This document shows, in pieces, positions 43,719-52,983 of a DNA stretch of 64,000 nucleotides. How positions within the stretch are numbered: the first letter of the stretch is position 1; each line of letters starts with the position of its first letter. Source of the stretch: Treponema pectinovorum (GTDB taxonomy: Bacteria > Spirochaetota > Spirochaetia > Treponematales > Treponemataceae). Made by a program: the position numbers and the translations under genes. Location: positions 435,532 to 499,531 of the forward strand of contig NZ_UFQO01000003.1 of NCBI RefSeq assembly GCF_900497595.1. Reading direction: 5' to 3'. Under the pieces are notes generated by a model. That model was not told the origin of the DNA. It did not search any database and saw nothing but the letters and a program-made list of their open reading frames with translations.

Positions 43719-45098
43719 ATGAAAGGTGTTGAATATAAAGGCTTAAATTCAGTTGATGGTCCTATTGTCGTTGTAAAAAGTCGAAAAAATGTCTTTTATA
43801 ACGAAATTGTCTGCGTCCGAGATAGAAACGGAGAGAAAAAGACTGGAAGGGTAATCGATTTAAGCGAAAACGCTGCTGTAGTTCAGATTTTTGGTACAAC
43901 TACAGGTTTGGACTTGAATGCGACTTCTGTTGAATTTTTGGAAGAACCGATGGAACTTAGGGTTGGTCAGGGACTTTTAGGTCGAGTTTTTAACGGACTT
44001 GGTCAGCCGATTGATGAACTTCCGCAAATAGTTTCAAGTACAAAGATGAATGTGAACGGAATGCCGATAAATCCGTTTGCGAGGGTTTATCCGAGGGATT
44101 TTATTCAGACAGGAATTTCTTCAATCGACGGAATGAACACTTTGATTCGAGGTCAAAAATTGCCGATTTTTTCTGGCAATGGACTTCCACACAATCGCCT
44201 TGCAGCTCAGATAATAAGACAGGCAAAGATTTTAAACTCCGGCGAAGACTTTGTAATGGTCTTTGCGGGGATGGGAATAAAATACGATCAAGCTCAATTC
44301 TTCATAAATTCTTTTGAGGAAAGTGGTGTTCTTTCAAAGGTTGTAATGTTCTTGTCGTTGGCAGATGCACCATCAATTGAAAGAATCATAACTCCGCGCT
44401 GTGCGCTTACTGCAGCAGAATATTTGGCTTACGAAAAAGGAATGCATGTTTTGGTTGTTATGAGCGATATGACTAACTATTGCGAAGCGTTGCGAGAAAT
44501 TTCTACGACGCGTGGCGAAGTTCCAGGCAGAAAAGGCTATCCAGGCTATCTTTATTCCGACCTTGCAGAGCTTTACGAGCGTGCAGGGAAGATTAAAGGT
44601 TCAAAAGGCTCTATAACGCAAATCCCAATTTTGACTATGCCAAACGATGATATTTCTCATCCAATTCCAGATCTTACAGGTTACATAACAGAGGGGCAGA
44701 TTGTATTGAGCCGAGAATTAGCTCAAAGCGGAATATATCCACCAGTTAGTGCGCTTCCGAGCCTTAGCCGCCTTATGAAAGACGGAATTGGAGAAGGCAT
44801 GACGAGGGAAGATCATTCAAGCCTTGCAGCTCAACTTTTTGCTTCTTATTCTAAAGTAAAATCCATACGCTCTCTGTCTGCAATAATTGGCGAAGAAGAA
44901 TTGAGTGCTGTAGACAGACAATATTTGGATTTTGGAAATGCTATGGAAAGTCAATTTTTTTCTCAAGGCGAAGAAGAAAATCGTTCTATCGAAGAAACTT
45001 TGGATTTAGGTTGGAAACTTTTAAGTTTGCTTCCTAAAAATGAACTGTACAGGATAAAAAGCGAATATATCGAAAAATATCTTCCCAAGGAAGAATAG
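43719..45098 (+). CDS. V-type ATP synthase regulatory subunit B
   Basis: 459 residues. It resembles subunit A but lacks a functional P-loop ([13 protein letters not shown]), as normal for B. Conserved parts include [20 protein letters not shown] and [19 protein letters not shown]. Start ATG 43719 is preceded by TGGAG; an upstream TTG at 43698 is less likely. Confidence 0.95.
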   Translation: MKGVEYKGLNSVDGPIVVVKSRKNVFYNEIVCVRDRNGEKKTGRVIDLSENAAVVQIFGTTTGLDLNATSVEFLEEPMELRVGQGLLGRVFNGLGQPIDELPQIVSSTKMNVNGMPINPFARVYPRDFIQTGISSIDGMNTLIRGQKLPIFSGNGLPHNRLAAQIIRQAKILNSGEDFVMVFAGMGIKYDQAQFFINSFEESGVLSKVVMFLSLADAPSIERIITPRCALTAAEYLAYEKGMHVLVVMSDMTNYCEALREISTTRGEVPGRKGYPGYLYSDLAELYERAGKIKGSKGSITQIPILTMPNDDISHPIPDLTGYITEGQIVLSRELAQSGIYPPVSALPSLSRLMKDGIGEGMTREDHSSLAAQLFASYSKVKSIRSLSAIIGEEELSAVDRQYLDFGNAMESQFFSQGEEENRSIEETLDLGWKLLSLLPKNELYRIKSEYIEKYLPKEE

Positions 45099-45101
45099 TA
45101 A

Positions 45102-45722
45102 ATGGCAAAACTCAATATTGCGCCAACAAAATCGAATCTCTTGTCTGTAAAGGAGCAGCTTTCAACTGCTGTTGAAGGTTATGAGCTTCTTGAGCAAAAG
45201 CGTGAAATTCTCGTGCGTGAACTTATGCGCATGGTAGAGCGCGTAAAACTCTTGGAAGCGGAATTGGACAAACAATATGCAAAGGCTTATCCCGCTTTAA
45301 AAAATATGCTAAAGGCAGTTGGTGGCGACCGAGTTGAGCGTATTTCGCATTCTGTAAGTTATGATTTTAAGATAAAAGAAAAAAACGTGGTTGCTGGTGG
45401 AATGAATTTTGCTTCGATCGACGTTGAATTGCCAGAGCTACAACTTTTTTATTCTTTTATGGGAAGTTTTGCAGATAGTGACAAAGTTATGGTAGAATTC
45501 TTTGCGCTTTTAAAACTTCTTACAAATATGGCGAGCATAAGGACTATTGCATGGCGACTTGCTGGCGAAGTAAAAAAGACACAGCGTCGTGTAAATGCCT
45601 TGGATAAGATGGTTATTCCTCAGACGAGGGAAACAAAAGTTTATATTGAGAGTGTTTTGGAAGAACGAGATCGCGAAAATGTCTTTGTTCTTAAGTCTTT
45701 AAAAAACAGGAAGTCATTATGA
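45102..45722 (+). CDS. V-type ATP synthase subunit D
   Basis: 206 residues forming the central rotor coiled coil. The start (IAPTKSNLLSVKEQL) and the terminal RRVNALDKMVIPQTRETKVYI-type segment (seen here as RVNALDKMVIPQ) are typical. It starts 3 nt after subunit B; its stop overlaps the start of the next gene. Confidence 0.92.
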   Translation: MAKLNIAPTKSNLLSVKEQLSTAVEGYELLEQKREILVRELMRMVERVKLLEAELDKQYAKAYPALKNMLKAVGGDRVERISHSVSYDFKIKEKNVVAGGMNFASIDVELPELQLFYSFMGSFADSDKVMVEFFALLKLLTNMASIRTIAWRLAGEVKKTQRRVNALDKMVIPQTRETKVYIESVLEERDRENVFVLKSLKNRKSL

Positions 45723-46216
45723 TAAAACCTCTAATTCAAAAAATTATTGTAGCGGTAAACGGTTCTGACCAGTCTATTCGTGCGGCTATGTATTCAATCT
45801 TATTTGCAAAGCAGTTTAACTGCACTGTTAAGGCTGTGTATGTTGTTGATACAGCCGCTCTAAAACAGTTGACAATGACAAAATTTTTTGTAAAAGACGA
45901 AAGCAAAAAATACGAAGAAAATCTTATAAGAGATGGAAATAAATATCTTGAATATATAAAAACGCTGGCAAAGGAAAAAGGCGTAAAAATAGAAACTGAG
46001 CTTAGGAGCGGAACTCCTTGGTCAGAAATTTTGCGTGCTGGCGAAGAATTTGGAGCGGATACGATATTTTTGGGTGGAAGAGCACATGATTCATCTCAAC
46101 TATCTTATACGCACGATATTGCAAGTGCGACCAATATAGAAATTCTTGCAAATGCAAAGTGTAATGTTTTGGTAGTGCGTCAAAAAGACATAGAAAAATT
46201 ATTTAAAATAGGATAA
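45719..46216 (+). CDS. Universal stress protein (UspA family)
   Basis: 165 residues: IIVAVNGSDQSIRAAMYSI at the N terminus, GADTIFLGGRAHDSS, and NVLVVRQ near the C terminus. The ATP-binding G-x2-G-x9-G-S/T pattern is only partly present (LGGRAHD), so nucleotide binding is uncertain. ATGA overlap with the subunit D stop places it firmly in the ATPase operon, suggesting a link to energy or ion stress. Confidence 0.88.
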   Translation: MIKPLIQKIIVAVNGSDQSIRAAMYSILFAKQFNCTVKAVYVVDTAALKQLTMTKFFVKDESKKYEENLIRDGNKYLEYIKTLAKEKGVKIETELRSGTPWSEILRAGEEFGADTIFLGGRAHDSSQLSYTHDIASATNIEILANAKCNVLVVRQKDIEKLFKIG

Positions 46217-46349
46217 TTCATTTTTTTCTCTAACGTTGCAAATTTAACTTGAGCTCTGGAAGTTTGTTGGTGCAATCTAAAATCTAATATTTTTAATCAA
46301 TCAATAATGGTATTTTTCTTCAATCTTATAAGATAAAAAAACTCGTTAA

Positions 46350-46378
46350 TTGTACAAAAAACTTAATTTTATTATAAT
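46350..46378 (+). promoter_or_regulatory. Promoter of the J-domain gene
   Basis: TTGTAC (46350-46355), 17-bp spacer, TATAAT (46373-46378). The predicted start lies 0-3 nt before the TTG codon at 46388, implying a leaderless TTG-initiated mRNA. Confidence 0.7.
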
Positions 46379-46387
46379 TGAACCACT

Positions 46388-47143
46388 TTGGAAGACTGCT
46401 ACAAAATCTTGGGAGTGAGTCCTAAGTCTAGCGCTGCAGAAATAAGGCGTGCGTATAGAATAAAAGCAAAACAACTTCATCCTGATACGGCTAAAAAAAA
46501 TTCTTCAGTCGAAGCCTTTAGAAAACTTGTAAAAGCTTACGAAATTCTTTCCGATGTAAAACAGCGTTCTCTTTTTGATGAAGCATATTTTTACAAATAT
46601 CATTCAAAGTATTATAGAAGCACAAATTCGTTTGATTATAGAGACTGGCTTATTTCTCGCAATGACGAAGAAAGCAGGGCTAAATTGATTTTTTTTGATT
46701 TGTTGCATCATCGAGAAGACGATGCAGTTGCTGAATTCATTCGTATGAGCAAAAATCACAGCCATTTTTCTCTTTCAAAATGGTTTACTCGCGAAGATTT
46801 TATGGATTACGGTTTTATCCTGTGCGAAGAACTCGTTTTGCGAGAAGAATATTACGATGCCTTTGTCCTTTTAGAGCAGATAATCCGTATGGAACACGGT
46901 TTTAATTATTTCAGGCTGTTTTTCCCAGAAGTTATGGATTTGGCAAGAACGGTATTAAAATTCAGGATTGAAAATAAAATTAGCGATGAACTTTGCCTCG
47001 ATGCTTGGGAGAGGGCACTTGAACTTAACTTTGGAAGCAAAGATGATTCTTTCTTTTTGCAGAAAATGGCTCTGGCTTACAGGAGGCTTGGAGATGAAAA
47101 AACTGCCCGAATCTGCGAAGAAGAATCCGTTAGAATAAAGTAA
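46388..47143 (+). CDS. J-domain protein with helical C-terminal region
   Basis: 251 residues. J domain at 1-65 with the HPD motif (KQLHPDTAKKN) right at the N terminus (EDCYKILGVSPKSSAAEIRRAYR), so the start cannot be far from TTG 46388; no ATG or GTG alternative is available. The rest is helical, with TPR-like segments and no zinc fingers or membrane helix. It is likely a specialised DnaK partner. The map gene follows after 24 nt. Confidence 0.82.
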   Translation: MEDCYKILGVSPKSSAAEIRRAYRIKAKQLHPDTAKKNSSVEAFRKLVKAYEILSDVKQRSLFDEAYFYKYHSKYYRSTNSFDYRDWLISRNDEESRAKLIFFDLLHHREDDAVAEFIRMSKNHSHFSLSKWFTREDFMDYGFILCEELVLREEYYDAFVLLEQIIRMEHGFNYFRLFFPEVMDLARTVLKFRIENKISDELCLDAWERALELNFGSKDDSFFLQKMALAYRRLGDEKTARICEEESVRIK

Positions 47144-47167
47144 AAAACAGTCAATGGAGATTTATAT

Positions 47168-47932
47168 ATGATTCGCTTAAAAAATGAAAAAGAAATTGAA
47201 GGCATAAGAAAAAGTTGCCACGCTCTTGCAGACCTTTTTAGAGAAGTTATACCTCAAATAGAACCAGGAATGACAACAAAGCACATTGACGACCTCGTGG
47301 TAAAATTCATAAAAAAAATTGGCGGAATTCCTGCGTGGTATTCTGAAAATTTTGCAGGTGCGGCTTGCATAAGTGTAAATGAAGAAGTTATTCACGGTTT
47401 GCCTTCCAAAAAAAAGATAATACACGACGGAGATTTGGTTTCGCTCGATATTGGAATAGATTTAGACGGTTATATTTCTGATTCTTGCCACACTGTTCAA
47501 GTTGGAAATGTAAAGCCAGAGCATAAAAAACTTGTAAAGGCGACGAGGGAAAGTTTACTCGCAGGAATTGCAGCTTGTAAGGCAGGAAATAGAATCAGAG
47601 ATATATCCAATGCGGTAAACGATGTTGCCAATGGAAAGTATGGCTATGGAGTTGTGTACGATTATTGTGGGCATGGAGTAGGACTTGAAGTTCACGAAGA
47701 TCCAAGTATTCCAAACTGCCCGATGGGCGGTCCAAATCCTCGCATTCAGGCTGGTATGGTTTTAGCAATTGAACCTATGATTAACGCCGGCACTGCAGAT
47801 GTTCACACTATGGATGACGGGTGGACTGTTGTTACAGATGATGGCTCTTGGAGTTGTCATGAAGAACACACGGTTGCGGTTTTTGCAGATCATACAGAAA
47901 TTTTAACCCTCTGCGACGACCTTATCTGCTAG
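47168..47932 (+). CDS. map: Methionine aminopeptidase, type I
   Basis: Removes initiator methionine. The metal ligands are visible: Asp in VSLDIGID, Asp in ISDSCHT, His in CGHGVGLEVHE, Glu in LAIEPM and Glu in CHEEHTVAV. Length 254 is normal for a type-Ia enzyme without an SH3 extension. TGGAG precedes the ATG. Confidence 0.96.
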   Translation: MIRLKNEKEIEGIRKSCHALADLFREVIPQIEPGMTTKHIDDLVVKFIKKIGGIPAWYSENFAGAACISVNEEVIHGLPSKKKIIHDGDLVSLDIGIDLDGYISDSCHTVQVGNVKPEHKKLVKATRESLLAGIAACKAGNRIRDISNAVNDVANGKYGYGVVYDYCGHGVGLEVHEDPSIPNCPMGGPNPRIQAGMVLAIEPMINAGTADVHTMDDGWTVVTDDGSWSCHEEHTVAVFADHTEILTLCDDLIC

Positions 47933-48069
47933 AAAAAAAGCTTAAAAACGACTGTTCACTACTATTTTGATTGGGATTTCTTAGAGTTTTCTTATTTTAT
48001 TTTTGTAACCAACATAAAAATATTTGATTATATTTATTAAAAAGATGGAGTATTTGGAGGTTACATAAA

Positions 48070-49569
48070 ATGAAAAATATCACATCAAAAATTGCCCTGA
48101 CTGTTATGACTGGTGTATTTGTGTTTGCCGTTGTAAGTTTTTCTTGTAGTAAAGTAAAAGTTTCTGGCACGGCTGATACTGTTTTTGCAGAAACAAAACC
48201 TGCTGTTTCTATTCCTAGCGAAAGTCTTAAAGTTATAGAAGCGCTTCAAAATTCATTTAATTCAATTTCTGCAGGAGTTTTGCCTTCTGTGGTTGAAATA
48301 GATGTTACAGAAAAAAAGACAGTAACTCAGACGAATCCGTTCGAAGATTTTCCATTTTGGTTTTTTGGTAATCCAAATGGCGATGATTCAAAAAATAAGA
48401 ATAAATCACGAGAATTTGAGCAAAAGGGGCTTGGTTCTGGCGTTATTGTAAGAAGAACAGGAAACACTGTTTATGTTATTACCAATAATCACGTTGCAGG
48501 AAAAGCAACTCAAATAACTGTAAACTTGAATGATGGTCAGCAGTTTGATGCCAAGTTGATTGGTGCCGATGAACGTTCTGACGTAGCTTTGATTTCTTTT
48601 GAAGCAAAGAAGGATTCAAACATAGTAGTTGCAGCTTTAGGAGACAGCGACAAGGTAAAAGTTGGAGACATTGTGCTTGCTATGGGTGCACCTTTGGGAT
48701 ACAGCCAGTCTGTAACACAAGGAATTGTAAGTGCAACAGGCCGTTCTGGTGACCAAATTGGAAATATGAACGACTTTATACAAACGGATGCTGCTATAAA
48801 CCAAGGTAATTCTGGAGGTCCGCTTGTAAATATTTACGGAGAAGTTATAGGAATAAACACTTGGATTGCTTCTCAAAGTGGTGGAAGTCAGGGGTTAGGT
48901 TTTTCTTTGCCGATAAACTCTCTTAAAAAATCTATAGATGACTTTATTGCAAATGGAAAAATTAACTATGGCTGGCTTGGCGTTAGCCTTTTGGATGTAA
49001 AAGAAGATTTTAAAAAGGATTTGGGAGTTAAGGGAAAAAATGGAGCGTTTGCTGCACAGATTTTTCTTGATTCTCCAGCGTTAAAAGGTGGAATGCAGGC
49101 TGGGGACTTTATAATAGGTTTGAACGGAAAGGAAATTAAAAACCAAAGTGAACTTATTAGGGAAGTTGGATATCTTCCTGCTGGAAAAGTTGCGGTGTTT
49201 AAGGTTCTCCGTGGTGGTAAAACGATTGACCTTTCTGTAAAGATTGAAGAGCGAAGCGAAAAAGTTAGTGGCGACAGTTCTAAACTTTGGCCAGGATTTA
49301 TTGCAGCACCTTTGACGGATTCTGCAAAGAAAGAATTGAATCTTTCTGACGATAAGGTAAAAGGCGTAGTTGTGATGAACGTGCTAGAAAAATCGCCTGC
49401 TGCCGCTATGAGAATTCAAAATGGAGATATTATAACTGCAGTTAATGATAAAAAAGTGAGCAATGTTCAAGAATTTTATGAAGCGATGAACCTTGCAGGC
49501 AAAAAAGAAATTTGGTTTGACGTTTATAACGATGGTCATACTTTGAGCACTGGTCGTTACAAATTATAG
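48070..49569 (+). CDS. Do/DegP-family serine protease (HtrA), probable lipoprotein
   Basis: 499 residues. The signal ends VVSFSC, a plausible spirochete lipobox, so it is probably anchored and periplasmic. Trypsin-like triad: His in TNNHVAG, Asp in ERSDVALI, Ser in QGNSGGPL. Two PDZ domains follow (from about 300 and 400; GWLGVSLLDV and KGVVVMNVLEKSPAA). It degrades or refolds misfolded envelope proteins. GGAGG precedes the ATG. A second HtrA-like gene is at 60032. Confidence 0.93.
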   Translation: MKNITSKIALTVMTGVFVFAVVSFSCSKVKVSGTADTVFAETKPAVSIPSESLKVIEALQNSFNSISAGVLPSVVEIDVTEKKTVTQTNPFEDFPFWFFGNPNGDDSKNKNKSREFEQKGLGSGVIVRRTGNTVYVITNNHVAGKATQITVNLNDGQQFDAKLIGADERSDVALISFEAKKDSNIVVAALGDSDKVKVGDIVLAMGAPLGYSQSVTQGIVSATGRSGDQIGNMNDFIQTDAAINQGNSGGPLVNIYGEVIGINTWIASQSGGSQGLGFSLPINSLKKSIDDFIANGKINYGWLGVSLLDVKEDFKKDLGVKGKNGAFAAQIFLDSPALKGGMQAGDFIIGLNGKEIKNQSELIREVGYLPAGKVAVFKVLRGGKTIDLSVKIEERSEKVSGDSSKLWPGFIAAPLTDSAKKELNLSDDKVKGVVVMNVLEKSPAAAMRIQNGDIITAVNDKKVSNVQEFYEAMNLAGKKEIWFDVYNDGHTLSTGRYKL

Positions 49570-49589
49570 TTGTTTTACAAAAATACACT

Positions 49590-49655
49590 AAAGGCAGAAC
49601 TTTATTCTGTGCATAAGATTTTTTTGCGCGGAGATGAAATGTTCTGCCTTTTATA
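49590..49655 (+). terminator. Long-loop hairpin after htrA
   Basis: AAAGGCAGAAC (49590-49600) and GTTCTGCCTTT (49641-49651) form a perfect 11-bp stem with a 40-nt loop and a T-rich 3' side. A probable terminator. Confidence 0.6.
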
Positions 49656-49660
49656 TTTTG

Positions 49661-49762
49661 TAGCCCCGATCGCCACGGAAAGACCGCAGCCGCTTGCGGC
49701 GAGGACTTGTAGTAAGAGCGGGTCGCGGGCGAGGGCTGTGCTTCTAAAAGGGAAAGGCCTGT
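49661..49762. repeat. GC-rich intergenic element, unclassified
   Basis: A GC-rich island between htrA and rplU with an internal GCCGCTTGCGGC palindrome. Its style recalls the elements at 5141 and 21742, but I see no shared long block. It has no coding potential. Confidence 0.45.
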
Positions 49763-49778
49763 GTGAATTTTTTGTTTA

Positions 49779-49808
49779 TTGACCAATTTACGAAAAATTT
49801 GCTAGTAT
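49779..49808 (+). promoter_or_regulatory. Promoter of the rplU cluster
   Basis: TTGACC (49779-49784), 18-bp spacer, TAGTAT (49803-49808) extended by TGC. A ~65-nt leader precedes ATG 49880. Confidence 0.65.
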
Positions 49809-49879
49809 TTAGCACTCATATTTTTATTATTAGTCGTTAGAGTATCCGTTACACTTTGCGGCGTTTAAGAGGTAATTTA

Positions 49880-50191
49880 ATGTACGCACTTTTTGAATAC
49901 AAAGGCAAACAGTACAAGGCTGAAAAAGATTCGCTCATTCAGGTCGATAAGATTGACGCTGAAGACGGTTCTAAGATTACAATCGATTCAGTTCTTTTGG
50001 TTAGCGACGGAAACAATGTAAAAGTTGGAACACCGTATGTTAATGGAGCAAAAGTTGAAGTTGAAGTTGAAAACAGCTTCCGTGACAAGAAAGTTCTTGT
50101 TTTTAAATACAAGCCTAAGAAAGACTATCACCGTTTGATTGGTCACAGGCAGGAATATACAAATATCCGTGTAAAGAATATCATCGGCTAA
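49880..50191 (+). CDS. rplU: 50S ribosomal protein L21
   Basis: 103 residues: MYALFEYKGKQYKAEKDSLI at the start and KVLVFKYKPKKDYHRLIGHRQ near the end are L21 hallmarks. It binds 23S rRNA. Start ATG 49880 follows AGAGGT; an upstream ATG-like codon is not needed. It leads rplU-prp-rpmA. Confidence 0.97.
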   Translation: MYALFEYKGKQYKAEKDSLIQVDKIDAEDGSKITIDSVLLVSDGNNVKVGTPYVNGAKVEVEVENSFRDKKVLVFKYKPKKDYHRLIGHRQEYTNIRVKNIIG

Positions 50192-50213
50192 TCCTTAATT
50201 TTTGGAATTGGCG

Positions 50214-50561
50214 ATGACATCCATAACACTTTTGACTGGCAAAAACGGCGTGTTAAGGCAATGCAAAGTTAACGGACATGCTTGTTTTTCTAAGAAAGGC
50301 AGCGATATTGTTTGTGCGTCTGTAACTTTTTTGGTCAGGACTGCACTCCAGTTGCTTTCACAGACAGAAGGAGTTTGTTTGGATGTTGATACATCTTCCC
50401 GCGGGAATCTCGCTTTTTGCGTGGAAGAAAGGGGCAATAATCCAGAAGTGGAAACTTGCCTTAAATACACTGCTAAGATTTTGAAAGTTGGATTTGTTTC
50501 GCTTTCAGAAGAGTATCCAAAAAACGTGAGTTTTTGCGAAGCGGTGGAAGCGGGAAATTAA
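50214..50561 (+). CDS. prp: Prp-type ribosomal-processing cysteine protease
   Basis: 115 residues. His22 (NGHACFSKKGSD) and Cys34 (DIVCASV) occupy the catalytic positions established for Staphylococcus aureus Prp, the enzyme that removes the N-terminal extension of L27. Its place between rplU and rpmA is also conserved. However, the L27 encoded next shows no cleavable N-terminal extension, so its substrate here is unclear. Confidence 0.88.
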   Translation: MTSITLLTGKNGVLRQCKVNGHACFSKKGSDIVCASVTFLVRTALQLLSQTEGVCLDVDTSSRGNLAFCVEERGNNPEVETCLKYTAKILKVGFVSLSEEYPKNVSFCEAVEAGN

Positions 50562-50588
50562 AATTGAATATTTAAGCGGAGGCTTACT

Positions 50589-50999
50589 ATGGGACGCAGT
50601 AAAGGTGGTAGCGGCGCAAAAAATGGTCGCGATTCGAATCCAAAACACTTGGGCGTTAAAGTATATGGTGGACAGGCTGTTACAGCAGGTTCAATAATAA
50701 TCAAGCAGCGTGGAACCAAAATTTTCCCAGGCGACAATGTAAGAAGGGCAGGCGACGACAGTTTGTTTGCAACTGCTGACGGCGTAGTTCTTTTTAACGA
50801 AAGACGCAATAGAAAGTTTGCAAACATCGTAACCGCTGAACAGGCAAGTGCTGCAAAAAAAGCTGCTTCAAAGGCGGAAAAAGCACCTGCTAAAAAAACT
50901 AGTTCAAAAGCAGAACCCGCAGAGAAGAAAACCGCAGAAAAAAAGCCTGCGGCAAAGAAAACTACTGCAAAAAAAGCGGCTGAACCAAAAGCAGAATAG
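50589..50999 (+). CDS. rpmA: 50S ribosomal protein L27 with long basic C-terminal tail
   Basis: 136 residues. Residues 1-85 are standard L27 ([31 protein letters not shown]). Residues 86-136 are a Lys/Ala/Glu/Pro repeat tail ([17 protein letters not shown] style), about 50 residues beyond the usual 85. The N terminus starts [11 protein letters not shown], like mature E. coli L27, with no Firmicutes-type pre-sequence. GCGGAGG precedes the ATG; a terminator follows. Confidence 0.95.
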   Translation: MGRSKGGSGAKNGRDSNPKHLGVKVYGGQAVTAGSIIIKQRGTKIFPGDNVRRAGDDSLFATADGVVLFNERRNRKFANIVTAEQASAAKKAASKAEKAPAKKTSSKAEPAEKKTAEKKPAAKKTTAKKAAEPKAE

Positions 51000-51042
51000 T
51001 TTTTTAGATTACGTTTTATAATTAAGATAAACTTAATCACGC

Positions 51043-51081
51043 CCCGGATTTACACTTTGCTGAAAATCCGGGATTTTTTTT
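51043..51081 (+). terminator. Intrinsic terminator after rpmA
   Basis: CCCGGATTT (51043-51051) and AAATCCGGG (51064-51072) form a perfect 9-bp stem followed by a run of T residues. Confidence 0.88.
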
Positions 51082-51099
51082 ATAACTGGTCTTGAACAG

Positions 51100-51128
51100 T
51101 GTTGTTTGGCTGGATTTTGCTCTATAAT
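51100..51128 (+). promoter_or_regulatory. Promoter of obgE
   Basis: TATAAT at 51123-51128 with a weak -35 (TGTTGT, 51100-51105) 17 bp upstream. GAGGG and ATG 51146 follow. Confidence 0.55.
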
Positions 51129-51145
51129 TTTTAAAGAGGGATTGT

Positions 51146-52327
51146 ATGAATTTATTTGCTGATGAAGCCGTAATTGAATGTCAGGCAGGAAAAGGTGGTA
51201 ACGGTTGTATTTCTTTTAGGCGAGAAAAATATATTCCTAGAGGCGGTCCAAATGGCGGAGACGGTGGCAATGGCGGTAATGTTATATTTGTCTGTAAGCG
51301 AAATGTGCGCACTCTTTCAAATATCCGGTATAAACATTTTTTTAGAGCAAAGTCTGGTGGAGATGGACAGGGCTGGAATCGCTATGGAAAGGACGGAGAG
51401 GATATAACGATTGCCGTTCCTCCTGGAACTGCGATAAGGGATTTTGAAACCAATGAATTGTTGAAAGAATTTACTGCAGAAAATCCAGATGATTTATTTA
51501 TTGCTTGCAAAGGTGGAAATGGAGGTTGGGGTAACGTTCATTTTAAAAGTCCCACAAATCAGGCGCCACGCATTGCAAACAAAGGTCAGTTGGGCGAAGA
51601 AAAAAAGTTGCGTTTGGAACTTACAATAATGGCGGATATCGGCTTGGTTGGGTTTCCGAACGCAGGAAAATCCACTCTACTTGAAGCCTTTACAAATGCG
51701 CGTCCAAAAATTGCACCTTATCCTTTTACAACAAAAATTCCAAACCTTGGTGTTTTGAATGCAAATGAAGAGCGCGATATAATAATTGCAGATATTCCAG
51801 GAATAATCGAAGGTGCATCTGAAGGGCGAGGACTTGGAATCCAATTTTTAAAACACATAAGCAGAACTGCAGGTCTTTTGTTTATGATTGATTGTTCGGA
51901 CGATTCGTGCTTTACCGCCTACCAAACTCTTTGTAAAGAACTAGAAAGTTATTCAAAAGCACTTCTTAAAAAACCGCACATTGTACTTTGCAATAAGATA
52001 GACGAAGAAGGAGCAGAAGAAAGAGCAAATAAAATAATGGAAGAAATTCAAAAGTCAGAAGCGGACACTATAGTACTTCCAGTTTCAGTTGCCTTTCATA
52101 TTGGATTGGATAAAATCCGCCTGGCATTGATAGATTTGGTTTCAAAATTGGACGAAGGTGAAGAATCTTATAATTCAGATGGAACTCGCGTAAGTTCAGG
52201 TTCTTTTCTTACGACAAAAAAAGAAGGTTCAAGTTTGAATCCAACTTTTATGGAAACGAGATCTGTTGATGAAGACGCACCTGTTCAATTTCCTGGAAGC
52301 GAGAATTTTGAAGGAAGCGAAGATTGA
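51146..52327 (+). CDS. obgE: GTPase Obg/CgtA
   Basis: 393 residues. Glycine-rich Obg fold at 1-158 (ECQAGKGGNGCISFRREKY, GGPNGGDGGNGG), then the GTPase domain with the P-loop GFPNAGKST, DIPG and NKID motifs, and an acidic C-terminal tail. It acts in 50S subunit assembly and stress control. The nadD start overlaps its stop. Confidence 0.97.
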   Translation: MNLFADEAVIECQAGKGGNGCISFRREKYIPRGGPNGGDGGNGGNVIFVCKRNVRTLSNIRYKHFFRAKSGGDGQGWNRYGKDGEDITIAVPPGTAIRDFETNELLKEFTAENPDDLFIACKGGNGGWGNVHFKSPTNQAPRIANKGQLGEEKKLRLELTIMADIGLVGFPNAGKSTLLEAFTNARPKIAPYPFTTKIPNLGVLNANEERDIIIADIPGIIEGASEGRGLGIQFLKHISRTAGLLFMIDCSDDSCFTAYQTLCKELESYSKALLKKPHIVLCNKIDEEGAEERANKIMEEIQKSEADTIVLPVSVAFHIGLDKIRLALIDLVSKLDEGEESYNSDGTRVSSGSFLTTKKEGSSLNPTFMETRSVDEDAPVQFPGSENFEGSED

Positions 52328-52983
52328 AGATTGCAATTTTAGGCGGAAGTTTTAATCCTATTCATATTGGACATTTGATTCTTGCCGACAGCGTTTGCAC
52401 GGAACTCGGCTACGATAAGGTTCTCTTTGTTCCGTGTTTTGAGCCTCCACACAAAAAAATGGCGGATGCTGCGAGTGCTTTTGATCGCTTGCAGATGGTA
52501 AAACTTGCAGTAAAAAGCGACGCGCGTTTTGAAGCGGAAGATTTTGAAATTAAAAATGGTGGAATTTCATACACCTGCGATACGGTTTTTGCCTTAGAAC
52601 AAAAGTATGCAGATGTTCTTTCTGCAAAGATGGGACTTATTTTGGGCTTTGATTTAGCTTCTCATTTTGAGGACTGGAAAAATGCAAAACTCCTCTCTCA
52701 AACTTGCGAATTGATTCTGGCTGTTCGTGAAAATGAAAATCTAAAAAACAGCAGCAAAAATCAAGCGAAAGGCGAATACGCAATAGAAAGGGTGGATTTT
52801 TCAATAGAAAAGTTTTCTTTTCCACATGTTGACTTACATAATCCATCGATTATTCTTTCTTCTTCGGATATACGAGATAGAATTTTAGAAAGCAAAAGTT
52901 GGCGTTACCTTGTAAGCCCAGAAGTTTTTGAATATATTAAGGAACGGAATTTATATGGCTTTAAAAGCGATCAATTTAAATGA
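52324..52983 (+). CDS. nadD: Nicotinate-nucleotide adenylyltransferase
   Basis: 219 residues. The nucleotidyltransferase motif GGSFNPIHIGHL is at the N terminus and SSSDIRDRI (the ISST-R-like region) near the C terminus. It converts NaMN to NaAD in NAD synthesis. It starts with TTG at 52324, overlapping the obgE stop, which explains efficient coupling despite a weak codon. yqeK overlaps its 3' end. Confidence 0.93.
   Translation: MKIAILGGSFNPIHIGHLILADSVCTELGYDKVLFVPCFEPPHKKMADAASAFDRLQMVKLAVKSDARFEAEDFEIKNGGISYTCDTVFALEQKYADVLSAKMGLILGFDLASHFEDWKNAKLLSQTCELILAVRENENLKNSSKNQAKGEYAIERVDFSIEKFSFPHVDLHNPSIILSSSDIRDRILESKSWRYLVSPEVFEYIKERNLYGFKSDQFK

Noticed and set aside
49809-49817. TTAGCACTC, identical to the left half of the CIRCE heat-shock operator, before rplU
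   Set aside because: The matching GAGTGCTAA is not found 9 nt downstream, and rplU is not a usual HrcA target. No CIRCE was found before grpE, dnaK or dnaJ either.
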